DNA of 64,000 nucleotides, taken from Acidobacteriota bacterium (GTDB lineage: Bacteria > Acidobacteriota > Thermoanaerobaculia > Thermoanaerobaculales > Thermoanaerobaculaceae). The notes below the pieces were generated by a model. That model saw only the letters and a program-made list of their open reading frames with translations, was not told where the DNA came from and made no database searches. The position numbers and the translations under genes are program-made. Numbering within the stretch: the stretch's first letter is position 1; each line of letters opens with the position of its first letter. The DNA lies in the NCBI GenBank assembly GCA_003133645.1, contig PKYI01000087.1, positions 45,863-109,862 on the forward strand. Reading direction: 5' to 3'. Positions 33,641-41,800 of this stretch are shown here, piece by piece.

Positions 33641-35509
33641 TCAGGGCAGGTCGGCTTCGCGCTCGGTTTCCTCCGCCGGGCGCAGGAGCTGGAGGTCGTA
33701 CAGCGTCCGGTAGAGGCCGCCGCGTGCGAGCAGGTCCTCGTGACGGCCCTGCTCGACCAGCCTCCCCCCGTGCACCACCAGCACGCGGTCGCACCCGACG
33801 ACGGTCGCGAGACGGTGAGCGATGATGAGCGAGGTGCGCTCGGCCAGCAGGCGCTCGAGGGCGTGCTGGATCACGGCCTCGGTCAACGGGTCGACCGAGG
33901 AGGTCGCCTCGTCGAGGAGGAGGAACTCGGGGTCGCCCACGAGCGCCCTGGCGAACGACACCAGCTGCCGCTCGCCGATCGAGAGACCGGTGCCGCGTTC
34001 GCCGAGGGTGGTGTCGAGCCCCTGCGGCAGGCGGTCCAGGAGCGCGCCGGCGCCCACCTGTTCGAGCGCCCACCGGATGCGGGCGTCGCCGATCCCGGGC
34101 CGCCCGAGCGCCACGTTCTCGCGCACGCTGCCGGCGAAGCAGTCGACTTCCTGGAGTACGACCGCAAAGCGGCGGCGCAGCTTGGCAACGTCCCAGGTGC
34201 GGACGTCGGCGCCGTCCACGAGCACGGCGCCGCGCTGGACGTCGAAGAAACGCAGCAGCAGGTTGATGAGCGTGCTCTTACCGGCGCCGGTGTGGCCGAC
34301 GACGGCGAGGCGCTCCCCGGCCGCGGCGGCGAGACTCACGTCCTTGAGCACCCAGCGCTCCTGGTCGTAGGCGAACCAGACGCCGTCGAGCGCGAGCGTT
34401 GCCAGCCGCGGAGGGGGGGCGATTGGCGCCGCGGGCTGGAGGAGCATCGGCTCGGTCTGCAGCAGCGCGTGCAGGCGCTCGGCGGCGGCGAACGAGGCCT
34501 GGAGGACGTTGTAGTTCTCCGCCAGGTCTCCGATCGGCCGGAAGAAGCGTTGTACGTACTGGAGGAACGCCACCAGGACGCCGAGCGAGAGCGTGCCCTT
34601 GTAGCTCCAGATCCCGCCGGCGACGAGGAGCATCGCCATCCCGGTCGCGATCAGCAGCTCGACCATTGGGTAGAACACGGCGTAGTAGAAGACGCCGCGG
34701 ATGTTGACGTCGCGGTAGGACGCATCGAGCTCCCTGAACGTTGCCGAGGTCCTTGCCTCGGCGCGGGCGAGCTGGACCACCGACATCCCGGCCAGGTGCT
34801 CCTGCAGGTGCGTGTTAATCGCCGCGATGCGCGACCGCACCTCGCGGTAGATCGAGCGCGCGCGGCTGCGGAACCAGGCGGAGAGCAGGATCATGAACGG
34901 CAGGACGGCGAAGGCGACGAGGGCGAGGCGCCAGTCCATGCTGAACAGGATCCCCGCGATCCCGCCGAGCAGTGCGAGGTCGGCCAGGATGTCCACCAGG
35001 CCCGAGGTGAAGAGTTCGTTGAGGGCCTCCACGTCGTTGGTGAGCCGCGTGATGATGCGGCCCGCCGGGGTGCGGCTGAACCAGGCGACCTCCAATCTCT
35101 GGAGGTGCGCGAACAGGGCGTCGCGCAGGTCCCGCATCACGAGCTGCCCGGTCATCAGCATCGTGCGCGCCTGGAGGATCAGCAGGACGGCCGATCCCAG
35201 CACGCTGACGAGGAAGAGTCCGGCGAGCGAAGCGAGCCCCCGGCCGCCGGTGCTCGGCAGGTTCAGGGCCTGGACGAAGTGCAGCACCTTCTGGGAGCTG
35301 GCTCCAGTCTCCGGCCTGAGGTAGAGGTCGATCGCCGCGGCGGTGATCAACGGTCCCGCGACCTGCATCGCCGAACCCGCCAGCACGAGGGCGATCGCCC
35401 AGACGATTCTGCCGCGGTACGGCCGGGCCCAGGTCAGGAGCCAGCGCAGGAGGTGGCGGTCGGGCCGTCCCCCGGCGGTTTCGGCTGCGTCGGAACGCGC
35501 GGAGCTCAT
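33641..35509 (-). CDS. ABC exporter with fused membrane and ATPase domains
   Basis: A 622-residue half-transporter of the MsbA/LmrCD type. The N-terminal region has six predicted membrane helices (about residues 35-335), with the ENYNVLQASFAAAERL segment joining to the ATPase domain. The ATPase has Walker A VGHTGAGKSTL, Q-loop VLQEVDCF, signature LSIGERQ, Walker B FLLLDEATSSVD and H-loop IIAHRL. The signature differs from canonical LSGGQ. Such half-transporters work as homo- or heterodimers exporting lipids, drugs or peptides. No partner half-transporter is next to it, so homodimer or a distant partner. The ATG was chosen 13 nt after the preceding gene's stop. Confidence 0.9.
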   Translation of the reverse strand: MSSARSDAAETAGGRPDRHLLRWLLTWARPYRGRIVWAIALVLAGSAMQVAGPLITAAAIDLYLRPETGASSQKVLHFVQALNLPSTGGRGLASLAGLFLVSVLGSAVLLILQARTMLMTGQLVMRDLRDALFAHLQRLEVAWFSRTPAGRIITRLTNDVEALNELFTSGLVDILADLALLGGIAGILFSMDWRLALVAFAVLPFMILLSAWFRSRARSIYREVRSRIAAINTHLQEHLAGMSVVQLARAEARTSATFRELDASYRDVNIRGVFYYAVFYPMVELLIATGMAMLLVAGGIWSYKGTLSLGVLVAFLQYVQRFFRPIGDLAENYNVLQASFAAAERLHALLQTEPMLLQPAAPIAPPPRLATLALDGVWFAYDQERWVLKDVSLAAAAGERLAVVGHTGAGKSTLINLLLRFFDVQRGAVLVDGADVRTWDVAKLRRRFAVVLQEVDCFAGSVRENVALGRPGIGDARIRWALEQVGAGALLDRLPQGLDTTLGERGTGLSIGERQLVSFARALVGDPEFLLLDEATSSVDPLTEAVIQHALERLLAERTSLIIAHRLATVVGCDRVLVVHGGRLVEQGRHEDLLARGGLYRTLYDLQLLRPAEETEREADLP

Positions 35510-35522
35510 CGGGCGGCCGCCG

Positions 35523-36827
35523 TCACGCCCCGCCCGCGGGGCCGGCCGCCAGCGGCTCGACGATCGGGCGCCCGAGGCGAACGCCCCACCGTTGCGCCCG
35601 CGCCAGGGCGAGGAGCGCGCGGTACCTTGACGTCCGCCGCCAGCGCCCGGGGCGGAGCACGTCCGCCGCCAGCAGAGAAACAATCGCCGCCGGGATGTCG
35701 AGCGCGTCGTGGGGGTTGAAGAAGAACGCCAGGAAGTGCGGGTCGTAGTAGGCGCGGATGAACGAGAAGAAGAGGCGTTGCAGCGACCGGGTCAGCGAGG
35801 TCGTCGGCGCGAGGTCGGCGGCATCGACGCGGCCGTGGCGGGCCAGCGCCTCGATGATGTCCTGCGCGGCCGAAGCCGCCGTCGTGGTCGCCAGGAACAC
35901 GCCGGTCGAGAAGACCGGATCGAGGAAGCCGGCCGCGTCGCCCACGAGACAGAAACCTTCGCCGCCGACCTGCATCACGCGGTAGGAAAAGTTCTGGATC
36001 GCCGAGACAGGGAGCAGGGCCTCGGCGCCGGCGAGCCGGCGCGCCACCTCCGGGGTGGCCTCGACGGCGGCGTTGAAGATGCTGCCGGGGGAGCTTCCCT
36101 GGGCGCGCCACTGCTCGACGTCGAGGACCGCGCCCACCGAGACGGTGTCGTCGGCGAACGGGATGAGCCAGAACCATCCCTTGTGCGCGAGGACGATCGT
36201 GATGTTGCCGGCCTCGCGACCCGGCGGCAGCCACACCCCCTTGAAGTGGGAGACCGCGGCCGCCTTCCGATGCATCGGGTAGGGGAACCGCCACCCCATG
36301 CGGCTGGCCAGGAACGAGGACTGGCCGGAGGCGTCGATAAAGACGCGGCAACTGATGAACTGCTCGCGGCCCTCGGGGTCGCGCACGGTCAGCCCCGCGA
36401 CGCGCCTGCCGTCCCACCGCGGCGCGGCGGCGCGCCAACCTTCCAGCACCCGAGCCCCGCACCGGCGGGCGTTGGCGAGCAGCGCGAGGTCGAACTCGTC
36501 GCGGCGGACCTGGTAGGCGTGCGGGATTGCGGGGGGAAGCCCGTTCTCGAACCAGTACGCCACATGCTTGCCACCGTCGTGGGTCACGAAGCTCGCGCCG
36601 TCCTTGCGGCGGGTGTGCGGGAGGGTGCGCACCGTTTCGTGCACGCCGAGGCGGTCGAGCAGGGGAAGCGTGTGCGGCAGGAGCGACTCGCCGACGTGGA
36701 AGCGGGGGAAGCGCTCGCCCTCGATGATCAGCGTCTCGATCCCGGCGCCGGCAAGCAACGCTCCCGCCGTGCTCCCGGCCGGCCCACCCCCGAGGATCAG
36801 CGCGTCGGCGCTGTGCTCTTCCGCCAC
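35523..36827 (-). CDS. FAD-dependent oxidoreductase, halogenase/geranylgeranyl-reductase-like
   Basis: A 434-residue flavoprotein. The N-terminal Rossmann motif is LILGGGPAGSTAGALLA. GESLLPHTLP (about residues 46-55) and FCLVGDAAGFLDPVFSTG (about 288-305) are the FAD and active-site blocks of the flavin-dependent halogenase / geranylgeranyl reductase group. HKGWFWLIPF resembles the W-x-W-x-I-P motif of halogenases. A conserved catalytic lysine cannot be assigned with certainty. The start was placed at GTG because it lies 6 nt after a TATACT box. An in-frame TTG two codons upstream is the alternative. The ABC exporter gene follows after 13 nt, so they are probably co-transcribed. Confidence 0.78.
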   Translation of the reverse strand: MAEEHSADALILGGGPAGSTAGALLAGAGIETLIIEGERFPRFHVGESLLPHTLPLLDRLGVHETVRTLPHTRRKDGASFVTHDGGKHVAYWFENGLPPAIPHAYQVRRDEFDLALLANARRCGARVLEGWRAAAPRWDGRRVAGLTVRDPEGREQFISCRVFIDASGQSSFLASRMGWRFPYPMHRKAAAVSHFKGVWLPPGREAGNITIVLAHKGWFWLIPFADDTVSVGAVLDVEQWRAQGSSPGSIFNAAVEATPEVARRLAGAEALLPVSAIQNFSYRVMQVGGEGFCLVGDAAGFLDPVFSTGVFLATTTAASAAQDIIEALARHGRVDAADLAPTTSLTRSLQRLFFSFIRAYYDPHFLAFFFNPHDALDIPAAIVSLLAADVLRPGRWRRTSRYRALLALARAQRWGVRLGRPIVEPLAAGPAGGA

Positions 36828-36833
36828 CGGCAA

Positions 36834-36839
36834 AGTATA
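36834..36839 (-). promoter_or_regulatory. -10 box TATACT, leaderless promoter
   Basis: Minus-strand TATACT ends 6 nt before the GTG at 36827. Preceded by GG, with no Shine-Dalgarno. Confidence 0.65.
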
Positions 36840-36849
36840 CCTCGTCTCG

Positions 36850-37986
36850 TTATAGCTTCCCGAGGATCACCCCGAGCGCGTCGAGCTCGCCGGCCGTGGT
36901 GTAGAAGTGGGGCGAGAACCGCACCCACCCTTGCCGCGCGGTCACCTCGATCTGGCGCTCGCGCAGGCGCCGCGCGATCTCGTCCGCCGGCAGGAACGGG
37001 TGGCGCGCCGCGACGATGCCCGCGATCGGATGCGCCGACCCGGGCGACCCGACCCGCCACCCGGCCTTGAGGAGGAGCTGCGTGATCATGCGCGCGTGGC
37101 TCGTGACCCTGGCGTGGACCTCGTCGAGGCCGACGTCGAGGAGCAGGTCGAGCGCCGCGGCGAGGCCGGCGACGAGCACGGTCGGCGTCGCGCCCGGCTC
37201 GAACCGCCGGCCGTCCTGGTGGAACTCCAGCTCCTGCAGGAAGAGCTGCCGTTCCGGCCGGCGAACGTTGAGCCACCCGGCAAGCACCGGCGTCAGGGCC
37301 GCGCGCAGGGCGGGGCGGGTGACCATCACGCCCAACCCCTCCGGACCGAGGAGCCACTTGTGGCCGTCGGCGACAAGCGCATCCACGCCGAGGTCGTCGA
37401 GATGATCCGGGAGCACCCCAAGCCCCTGGATCGCGTCGAGCACCACCAAGACGCCGCGCTCGTGCGCGGCGCTCGCAAGCTCGGCCGCGGGCGCCACCCA
37501 CCCGGTGTGGAACGCGACCCACGAGAGGGCGAGCACCTTGACCGGCGGCTTGAGGAGCGGCAGCACCGTCTCGAGCGTGACCCTGCCTGCGGGGGTCGGG
37601 AAGCGGCGCACGGCGACCCCCCGGCGTTGCAGGGCGAGGTAGGGGGCGACGTTGGCGGCGAACTCCTCCTCGCCCACCAGCACCGCGTCCCCTTTCTTCC
37701 AGGGAAGCCCCTGCGCGATCAGGGAGAGGCCCTCCGAGGTGCTGCGCACGAGGGAGACGTCCTCCGCGCGGCAGCCGACGAGCTGGGCCGCCAGGGCGCG
37801 CGCGGAAAGCTCAGTCTCGTGCCAGCGCTCCCAGTGGTGCGAGCCGGTCGTCTCCTGCTCTGTGATCCGCGCGCGCATCGCCTCGGCGACGCGCAGGGGC
37901 AGCGGCGCCACCGCCGCGTGGTTCAGATAGAGGCAGTGCTGGCGGACGGGGAACTCGGGGAGCCAGCGGGCGAGGTCCAACGGCAC
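36850..37986 (-). CDS. class V aminotransferase (cysteine desulfurase / isopenicillin N epimerase-like)
   Basis: A 378-residue PLP enzyme. Conserved features are LNHAAVAPLP near the N-terminus, SLVRSTSEGLSLIAQGL (cofactor phosphate loop), VVLDAIQGLGVLP (Asp pairing with the PLP nitrogen) and VADGHKWLLGPEG with the PLP-binding lysine near residue 208. The C-terminal domain ends RFSPHFYTTAGELDAL, the normal small-domain pattern. No sulfur-acceptor cysteine loop typical of IscS is visible, so an epimerase, lyase or kynureninase-like reaction is as likely as desulfuration. The GTG start is fixed by the -10 box 6 nt upstream. Confidence 0.85.
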   Translation of the reverse strand: MPLDLARWLPEFPVRQHCLYLNHAAVAPLPLRVAEAMRARITEQETTGSHHWERWHETELSARALAAQLVGCRAEDVSLVRSTSEGLSLIAQGLPWKKGDAVLVGEEEFAANVAPYLALQRRGVAVRRFPTPAGRVTLETVLPLLKPPVKVLALSWVAFHTGWVAPAAELASAAHERGVLVVLDAIQGLGVLPDHLDDLGVDALVADGHKWLLGPEGLGVMVTRPALRAALTPVLAGWLNVRRPERQLFLQELEFHQDGRRFEPGATPTVLVAGLAAALDLLLDVGLDEVHARVTSHARMITQLLLKAGWRVGSPGSAHPIAGIVAARHPFLPADEIARRLRERQIEVTARQGWVRFSPHFYTTAGELDALGVILGKL

Positions 37987-37992
37987 GGCCGG

Positions 37993-37998
37993 AGTATA
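37993..37998 (-). promoter_or_regulatory. -10 box TATACT, leaderless promoter
   Basis: Ends 6 nt before the GTG at 37986 on the minus strand. Confidence 0.65.
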
Positions 37999-38026
37999 CC
38001 TGCGGCCGGCCCCGCGCCTGCGGCCG

Positions 38027-38890
38027 CTACCGTGGCCGCAGAGCCGGCGCGAACATGCGGCCGGAGTCGATGGGCGCCACGGCCAACGTGCAGCGCTCGA
38101 GCGACGCACCGCACGCGGCGGTCACGGCGTCGCGCATCGCCGCCGGCGGCGGGACGAGTTCGAGGAGCCGGCGCGCCCTGGCCAGGGGTGCTTCCGGCAG
38201 GCCCCACATCTCGGCTGCGAACGCGGAGACCGTGAGCCGGCGCGCGTCGGGGTCGAACGCCCAGAAGCCGCTGTCGCCGCACCGCTGGGCCTGGCGCGCG
38301 AGCTGCCAGCGGAATGCGTCGCCGTCGAGAGCGCCGTCGGGCAGCGGCGGCCCGCCCCGCCACCCCGGGTTCAGGAAGAGCGCCAGCCTCGGCTCGTACG
38401 GCGCGCGCCGGGCAAGCTCGGCCTCGAGACCGCGCAGCGTCGTCGTGCCGCCGTCGAGCGGGACCTTGACGTCGCGCAGCTCGCGCACGTCCAGCCCGGC
38501 CGTACCGGGGTCCTCGCCGAGGGCGATCATCCAGGCGATGTGCGCGTCCGCGAGGTACGCCAGGGCATGGTCGCCGGACGGGAAGAGGTCGGGGCGGGTG
38601 TGCGGGCCGGCGCCGGCGAGCGCGGCCAGGTAGGCGTCGAGAGCGCATTTAGCGCCCGCGCTCCAGGCCGTCCCCGGCCGCCCGCCGGGGAAAAGGGCAA
38701 GCACGGCTGTGAGCGGCTCGTGAGTGACCGGAAGCGCCGGCGCCCAGTCCCGGTCAACCGTTGCCAACTGCGGCATTTGGAGAGAAGGGGCCCGGTTGCA
38801 GCCGGCGGCCAGCAAACCGCAGAGTGCAACCGCCGCCACCAGAAGGCGACGGCCGGAGCGGAAACCACGGCGCGACCGCTGGGCTCTCAC
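38027..38890 (-). CDS. DUF547-like lipoprotein
   Basis: A 287-residue putative lipoprotein. The N-terminus is basic, then hydrophobic, with a lipobox LLAAGC (Cys near residue 31). From about residue 75 onwards, CALDAYLAAL, ALAYLADAHIAWMIAL, DVRELRDVKVPLDGG, RLALFLNPGWRGGPPLP and DAFRWQLARQ match the order of motifs in DUF547 proteins, some of which are weakly thiol-protease-like. The catalytic positions of that family are not conserved well enough to claim activity. GTG was chosen because it lies 6 nt after TACAAT. Confidence 0.6.
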   Translation of the reverse strand: MRAQRSRRGFRSGRRLLVAAVALCGLLAAGCNRAPSLQMPQLATVDRDWAPALPVTHEPLTAVLALFPGGRPGTAWSAGAKCALDAYLAALAGAGPHTRPDLFPSGDHALAYLADAHIAWMIALGEDPGTAGLDVRELRDVKVPLDGGTTTLRGLEAELARRAPYEPRLALFLNPGWRGGPPLPDGALDGDAFRWQLARQAQRCGDSGFWAFDPDARRLTVSAFAAEMWGLPEAPLARARRLLELVPPPAAMRDAVTAACGASLERCTLAVAPIDSGRMFAPALRPR

Positions 38891-38896
38891 GGCGGA

Positions 38897-38902
38897 ATTG
38901 TA
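38897..38902 (-). promoter_or_regulatory. -10 box TACAAT, leaderless promoter
   Basis: Ends 6 nt before the GTG at 38890 on the minus strand. Confidence 0.6.
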
Positions 38903-38923
38903 GCCGCGCGCGCCGTGCGCAGC

Positions 38924-40984
38924 CTAACGCTGGGGGCGGCCCGCACCGGCTCGCGGCGCGGCGGCGCGCGTCGGGGCGCTGTGGAACTGGGGTGCCGCGG
39001 CGCGCTCGGCCGCGAACGGACGGGCGGACGCACGGGGCTCGAACGAACGGGGCGCCGCGTACGAGCGAGCCTCGCTGCGGGGCGCCGCGTACGAACGAGC
39101 CTCACTGCGGGGCGCCGCGTACGACCTCGTCACCTGCGCACCCACGAGGTTGCCGCGCGCGGCGGCGGCCGCCCACGGCCGGCTCGCGACGGCGGAGCCG
39201 GCCTCCCACCGCGTCGTGTTCTGTTCCCTCACCCAGCCCACCGAGTTGTTCCTGGGACGGGGCGGCGGCGGCGACACCCTCTCGACCGGCCGCGGGGCCG
39301 AGTACCTCTCGAAGGTGGGCGGCGCAGGCCGGCCTGCCACCGGCGGCCCACCCTGGCGTGTGACGTCCTCGCGCCTCACGATCTCGCGCCGCACGACGGG
39401 AGGGTTCATGCGCTCGATGCCGGTCCGCCCGCGCACGACTTCAGGGTTGAACGTGCGGCCCGTCGGGTTGACCGTTCCTCCGCGGGCGGTATCGCGCCCG
39501 ATCCAGCGGTCGGTCCCGACCCCGCCACGGACGCCTCCGGTGCGGGTCACGAACTCGCGGGTGCCGATGGCCATATCCGTGGTATTCGTCGGCCGGATCG
39601 TCGGCAACGGGGTTGCGGCCCGGAGTCCGGTGAGCGGCTCGCGGCGCAGCACGGACGAAAGGTCGGGCACGCCGCGGACGCCGGCGCCGGCACGGAAGAA
39701 CGACTCGATGTTGCGGTCGCCAAGCGTTCGGCCCGGCGTGGCCGTGAGCAGCGGGCCGGAGCGGACGTACCCCTCGAGGTTCTCGCGGTCATTGCGCAGG
39801 AAGTGGTTGGGGTCGATGCGCACGCGGTCGATGTGGCGCGACGAGAACTGACCGGTTGGGACGAACGTCCACGGCCTGGGGTCGATTTGGCCCATCCTGA
39901 CCCGGCCGGAGAAGTCGTAGCTGACGTCGCGCCAGCGACCGGGCCGATGGCCGCCCCTGCCACCCCCGAAGTCGTGGTCGTTGTTGTAGTACCACCAGTC
40001 GTAATAGCCGCGCGGGCACCACCCGATGTACCCCGGCGTGTAGATCCAGTCGACCCACGAAGGGCCCCAAACCGAGTCAAAGCCCCACACCCAGCCGAAG
40101 CTGGCGTCGAGGTACCACGAGCCGTAGTGGGACGGGTACCAGCCCCACGGTTCGTACGAGATCCACGACCACCCCACCGGCGTCCAGTACCACCGGCCGT
40201 CGGAGTAGGGGACCCAGCCGGCGCTGACGCGCGGCTGCCACATCCAGCTCGAGAACGTGGGGACGTACACCCAAGTGCCGTACGCGTCGAGCACGGCGGC
40301 GCGGCTCGCGTCCCGGGCGTCCACGTACTGCGCGGTGGCGCCGGTCGGGACGTGGCGCCGCTCCTGTACCCAGTTCCAGAAGTCATCGCTCTGGTCTGAT
40401 ATCGAGGCCTTCTGGATCCCGCCCTGTTGCCCGACAACGGCTTCCTCTCCGCTCCGCAACATCGCCGAACCGACGCCTTCCGGCACTTCGGCCATGCCGC
40501 TGTAGGTCTGCACGCGGATCTGGGTGCCGTCCAACTCGAGGCGGTAGAGGCCGGGACGGTCGAGGTAGACGGTCCCGTTGGGCGTGTCGAAGCGCATCGG
40601 CCCGGTTCCGGACGCGGTGGTGGGGATTTCGACCGCAGCCGCCCCGTCCGCGAGGTAGAGCGCTGTGTTCGAGGAGGAGTCGTCGCGCGAGAGCGCGATC
40701 GCGTCGAAATCGAGGGTGGAGAACTCGTCGACCCAGACGGTGCTGCCGTCGGCGAGCTGGACCTCGACGCGGGCGCCGCGCGAGCTGTCGAGGCGGTCGC
40801 CGGCGAGCACCGGCATGTTGACGACCACGTCCAAGCTCTCGCCCCCGTGGCCGGGCTGCAGCGTGGCGTAGCGCTCGAGGTACGAGATGTAGCTCAGCGA
40901 GGTCACATCGTCCCCGGCACAGGCCACCGCTGCAACCAGCAACCCGGCGAAGACCGCGGTGATTGCCGAACCCGAGCGTCTCAT
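38924..40984 (-). CDS. large exported FecR-like / DUF6600-type protein with repetitive tail
   Basis: A 686-residue exported protein. A signal peptide (AVFAGLLVAAVACAG) precedes a FecR-like domain (about residues 35-190; ARVEVQLADGSTVWVD, FDTPNGTVYLDRPGLYRLE). The middle is a tryptophan/tyrosine-rich segment (about 240-340) with WYWTPVGWSWISYEPWGWYP and several GW/WY repeats, as in DUF6600-type proteins. The rest is low-complexity and arginine-rich, with two full and one partial 10-residue repeats (RSYAAPRSEA) near residues 620-645. Such proteins are periplasmic or surface-associated and poorly understood. GGGGG precedes the ATG. No sigma factor/anti-sigma operon is adjacent, so FecR-type signalling is not implied. 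Confidence 0.75.
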   Translation of the reverse strand: MRRSGSAITAVFAGLLVAAVACAGDDVTSLSYISYLERYATLQPGHGGESLDVVVNMPVLAGDRLDSSRGARVEVQLADGSTVWVDEFSTLDFDAIALSRDDSSSNTALYLADGAAAVEIPTTASGTGPMRFDTPNGTVYLDRPGLYRLELDGTQIRVQTYSGMAEVPEGVGSAMLRSGEEAVVGQQGGIQKASISDQSDDFWNWVQERRHVPTGATAQYVDARDASRAAVLDAYGTWVYVPTFSSWMWQPRVSAGWVPYSDGRWYWTPVGWSWISYEPWGWYPSHYGSWYLDASFGWVWGFDSVWGPSWVDWIYTPGYIGWCPRGYYDWWYYNNDHDFGGGRGGHRPGRWRDVSYDFSGRVRMGQIDPRPWTFVPTGQFSSRHIDRVRIDPNHFLRNDRENLEGYVRSGPLLTATPGRTLGDRNIESFFRAGAGVRGVPDLSSVLRREPLTGLRAATPLPTIRPTNTTDMAIGTREFVTRTGGVRGGVGTDRWIGRDTARGGTVNPTGRTFNPEVVRGRTGIERMNPPVVRREIVRREDVTRQGGPPVAGRPAPPTFERYSAPRPVERVSPPPPRPRNNSVGWVREQNTTRWEAGSAVASRPWAAAAARGNLVGAQVTRSYAAPRSEARSYAAPRSEARSYAAPRSFEPRASARPFAAERAAAPQFHSAPTRAAAPRAGAGRPQR
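39051..39124. repeat. 30-nt tandem repeat within the FecR-like gene
   Basis: GGCGCCGCGTACGA followed by a GCGAGCCTCxCTGCGG-type half recurs with a 30-nt period (39051, 39081, then a partial copy at 39111). The full copies encode RSYAAPRSEA. The copies differ at only two bases, so the array is recent. Confidence 0.9.
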
Positions 40985-41036
40985 AGCGGACCCCCTTTGC
41001 TCCTCCGCCCACGAAGTAGCAAGAGCCGTGCCACTA

Positions 41037-41741
41037 TTACTTGGCGAGGATGCGGTCGAGGACGATCTGCTGCTGCGTCTGCCGCAGCTTGACGAGGGTG
41101 CCGCCGGCGTAGTGCCCGGACCGCAGGCTGACGTTGGGGTAGGTGACGCAGCCGGGTTCCATCAGCACGCCCGGGTTGAGCACCGTGTTGCAGCCCGTCC
41201 GGCAGCGGTCGCCGAGGACGGCGCCGAACTTGCGCAAGCCCGTGCGGATGGTCGCGCCCTCGTGGGGGAAGGTGACCTCCCCGCCGACGTTCTTCACGTT
41301 CGAGAGGATCGTGCCCGCCCCGAGGTTGACGTCCGCCCCCAGGATGCTGTCGCCGACGTAGTTCTGGTGCGGCGCGTGGGCGCCGTCGAGGAAGATCGCC
41401 CCCTTCACTTCGGTATGGGCGCCGACGACGCAGCCCTTGCCGAGCACGACGCGCCCTCGCAGGTACGCCCCGGTGCGGATCTCGCATTCCTCTCCGACGA
41501 TGAGCGGACCGCGCAACACGGCGCCCGGCTCGATCGTGCAACCCTGGGCGATCCAGATCGGCCCGCCGAGGACGTGGACGCCCGCGGGGACTTCGGCCGA
41601 GGCCTCCCGGCGGTCCCAGGCGGCGAGGTACGCGTCCAGCGCCTCGCCGATCGCCTCCCACACCGGGCGCCCGGTCCGGAACAGCGCGGCGTGCTGGAAC
41701 CCCTGCAGGTCGAAGAACTCCTCTGCGAGGAACGCGGCCAT
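41037..41741 (-). CDS. left-handed beta-helix (hexapeptide repeat) protein
   Basis: A 234-residue protein. The first 50 residues are helical. The rest consists of hexapeptide-repeat turns: IWIAQGCTIEPGAVLRGPLIVG, EIRTGAYLRGRVVLGKGCVVG, NYVGDSILGADVNLGAGTI and KFGAVLGDRCRTGCNTVLNPGVL. This resembles the acyltransferase domain of GlmU and of N-acetyltransferases using UDP-sugars, including the NLGAGT block used by GlmU-like enzymes. A nucleotidyltransferase domain is absent. Probable substrate: a sugar nucleotide. Start fixed by TATACT 7 nt before the ATG. Confidence 0.78.
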   Translation of the reverse strand: MAAFLAEEFFDLQGFQHAALFRTGRPVWEAIGEALDAYLAAWDRREASAEVPAGVHVLGGPIWIAQGCTIEPGAVLRGPLIVGEECEIRTGAYLRGRVVLGKGCVVGAHTEVKGAIFLDGAHAPHQNYVGDSILGADVNLGAGTILSNVKNVGGEVTFPHEGATIRTGLRKFGAVLGDRCRTGCNTVLNPGVLMEPGCVTYPNVSLRSGHYAGGTLVKLRQTQQQIVLDRILAK

Positions 41742-41748
41742 GTCGGGG

Positions 41749-41754
41749 AGTATA
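41749..41754 (-). promoter_or_regulatory. -10 box TATACT, leaderless promoter
   Basis: Ends 7 nt before the ATG at 41741 on the minus strand. Confidence 0.6.
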
Positions 41755-41800
41755 CCGCGGGCCGGTTCGCCGCCAGACCCGCGACTCGTTGCGACGGCGC

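Noticed and set aside
33740..35719. 659-codon plus-strand open frame
   Set aside because: Antisense to the ABC exporter, shadow frame.
39051..39124. Possible CRISPR-like array
   Set aside because: The 30-nt period is a coding tandem repeat with no spacers.
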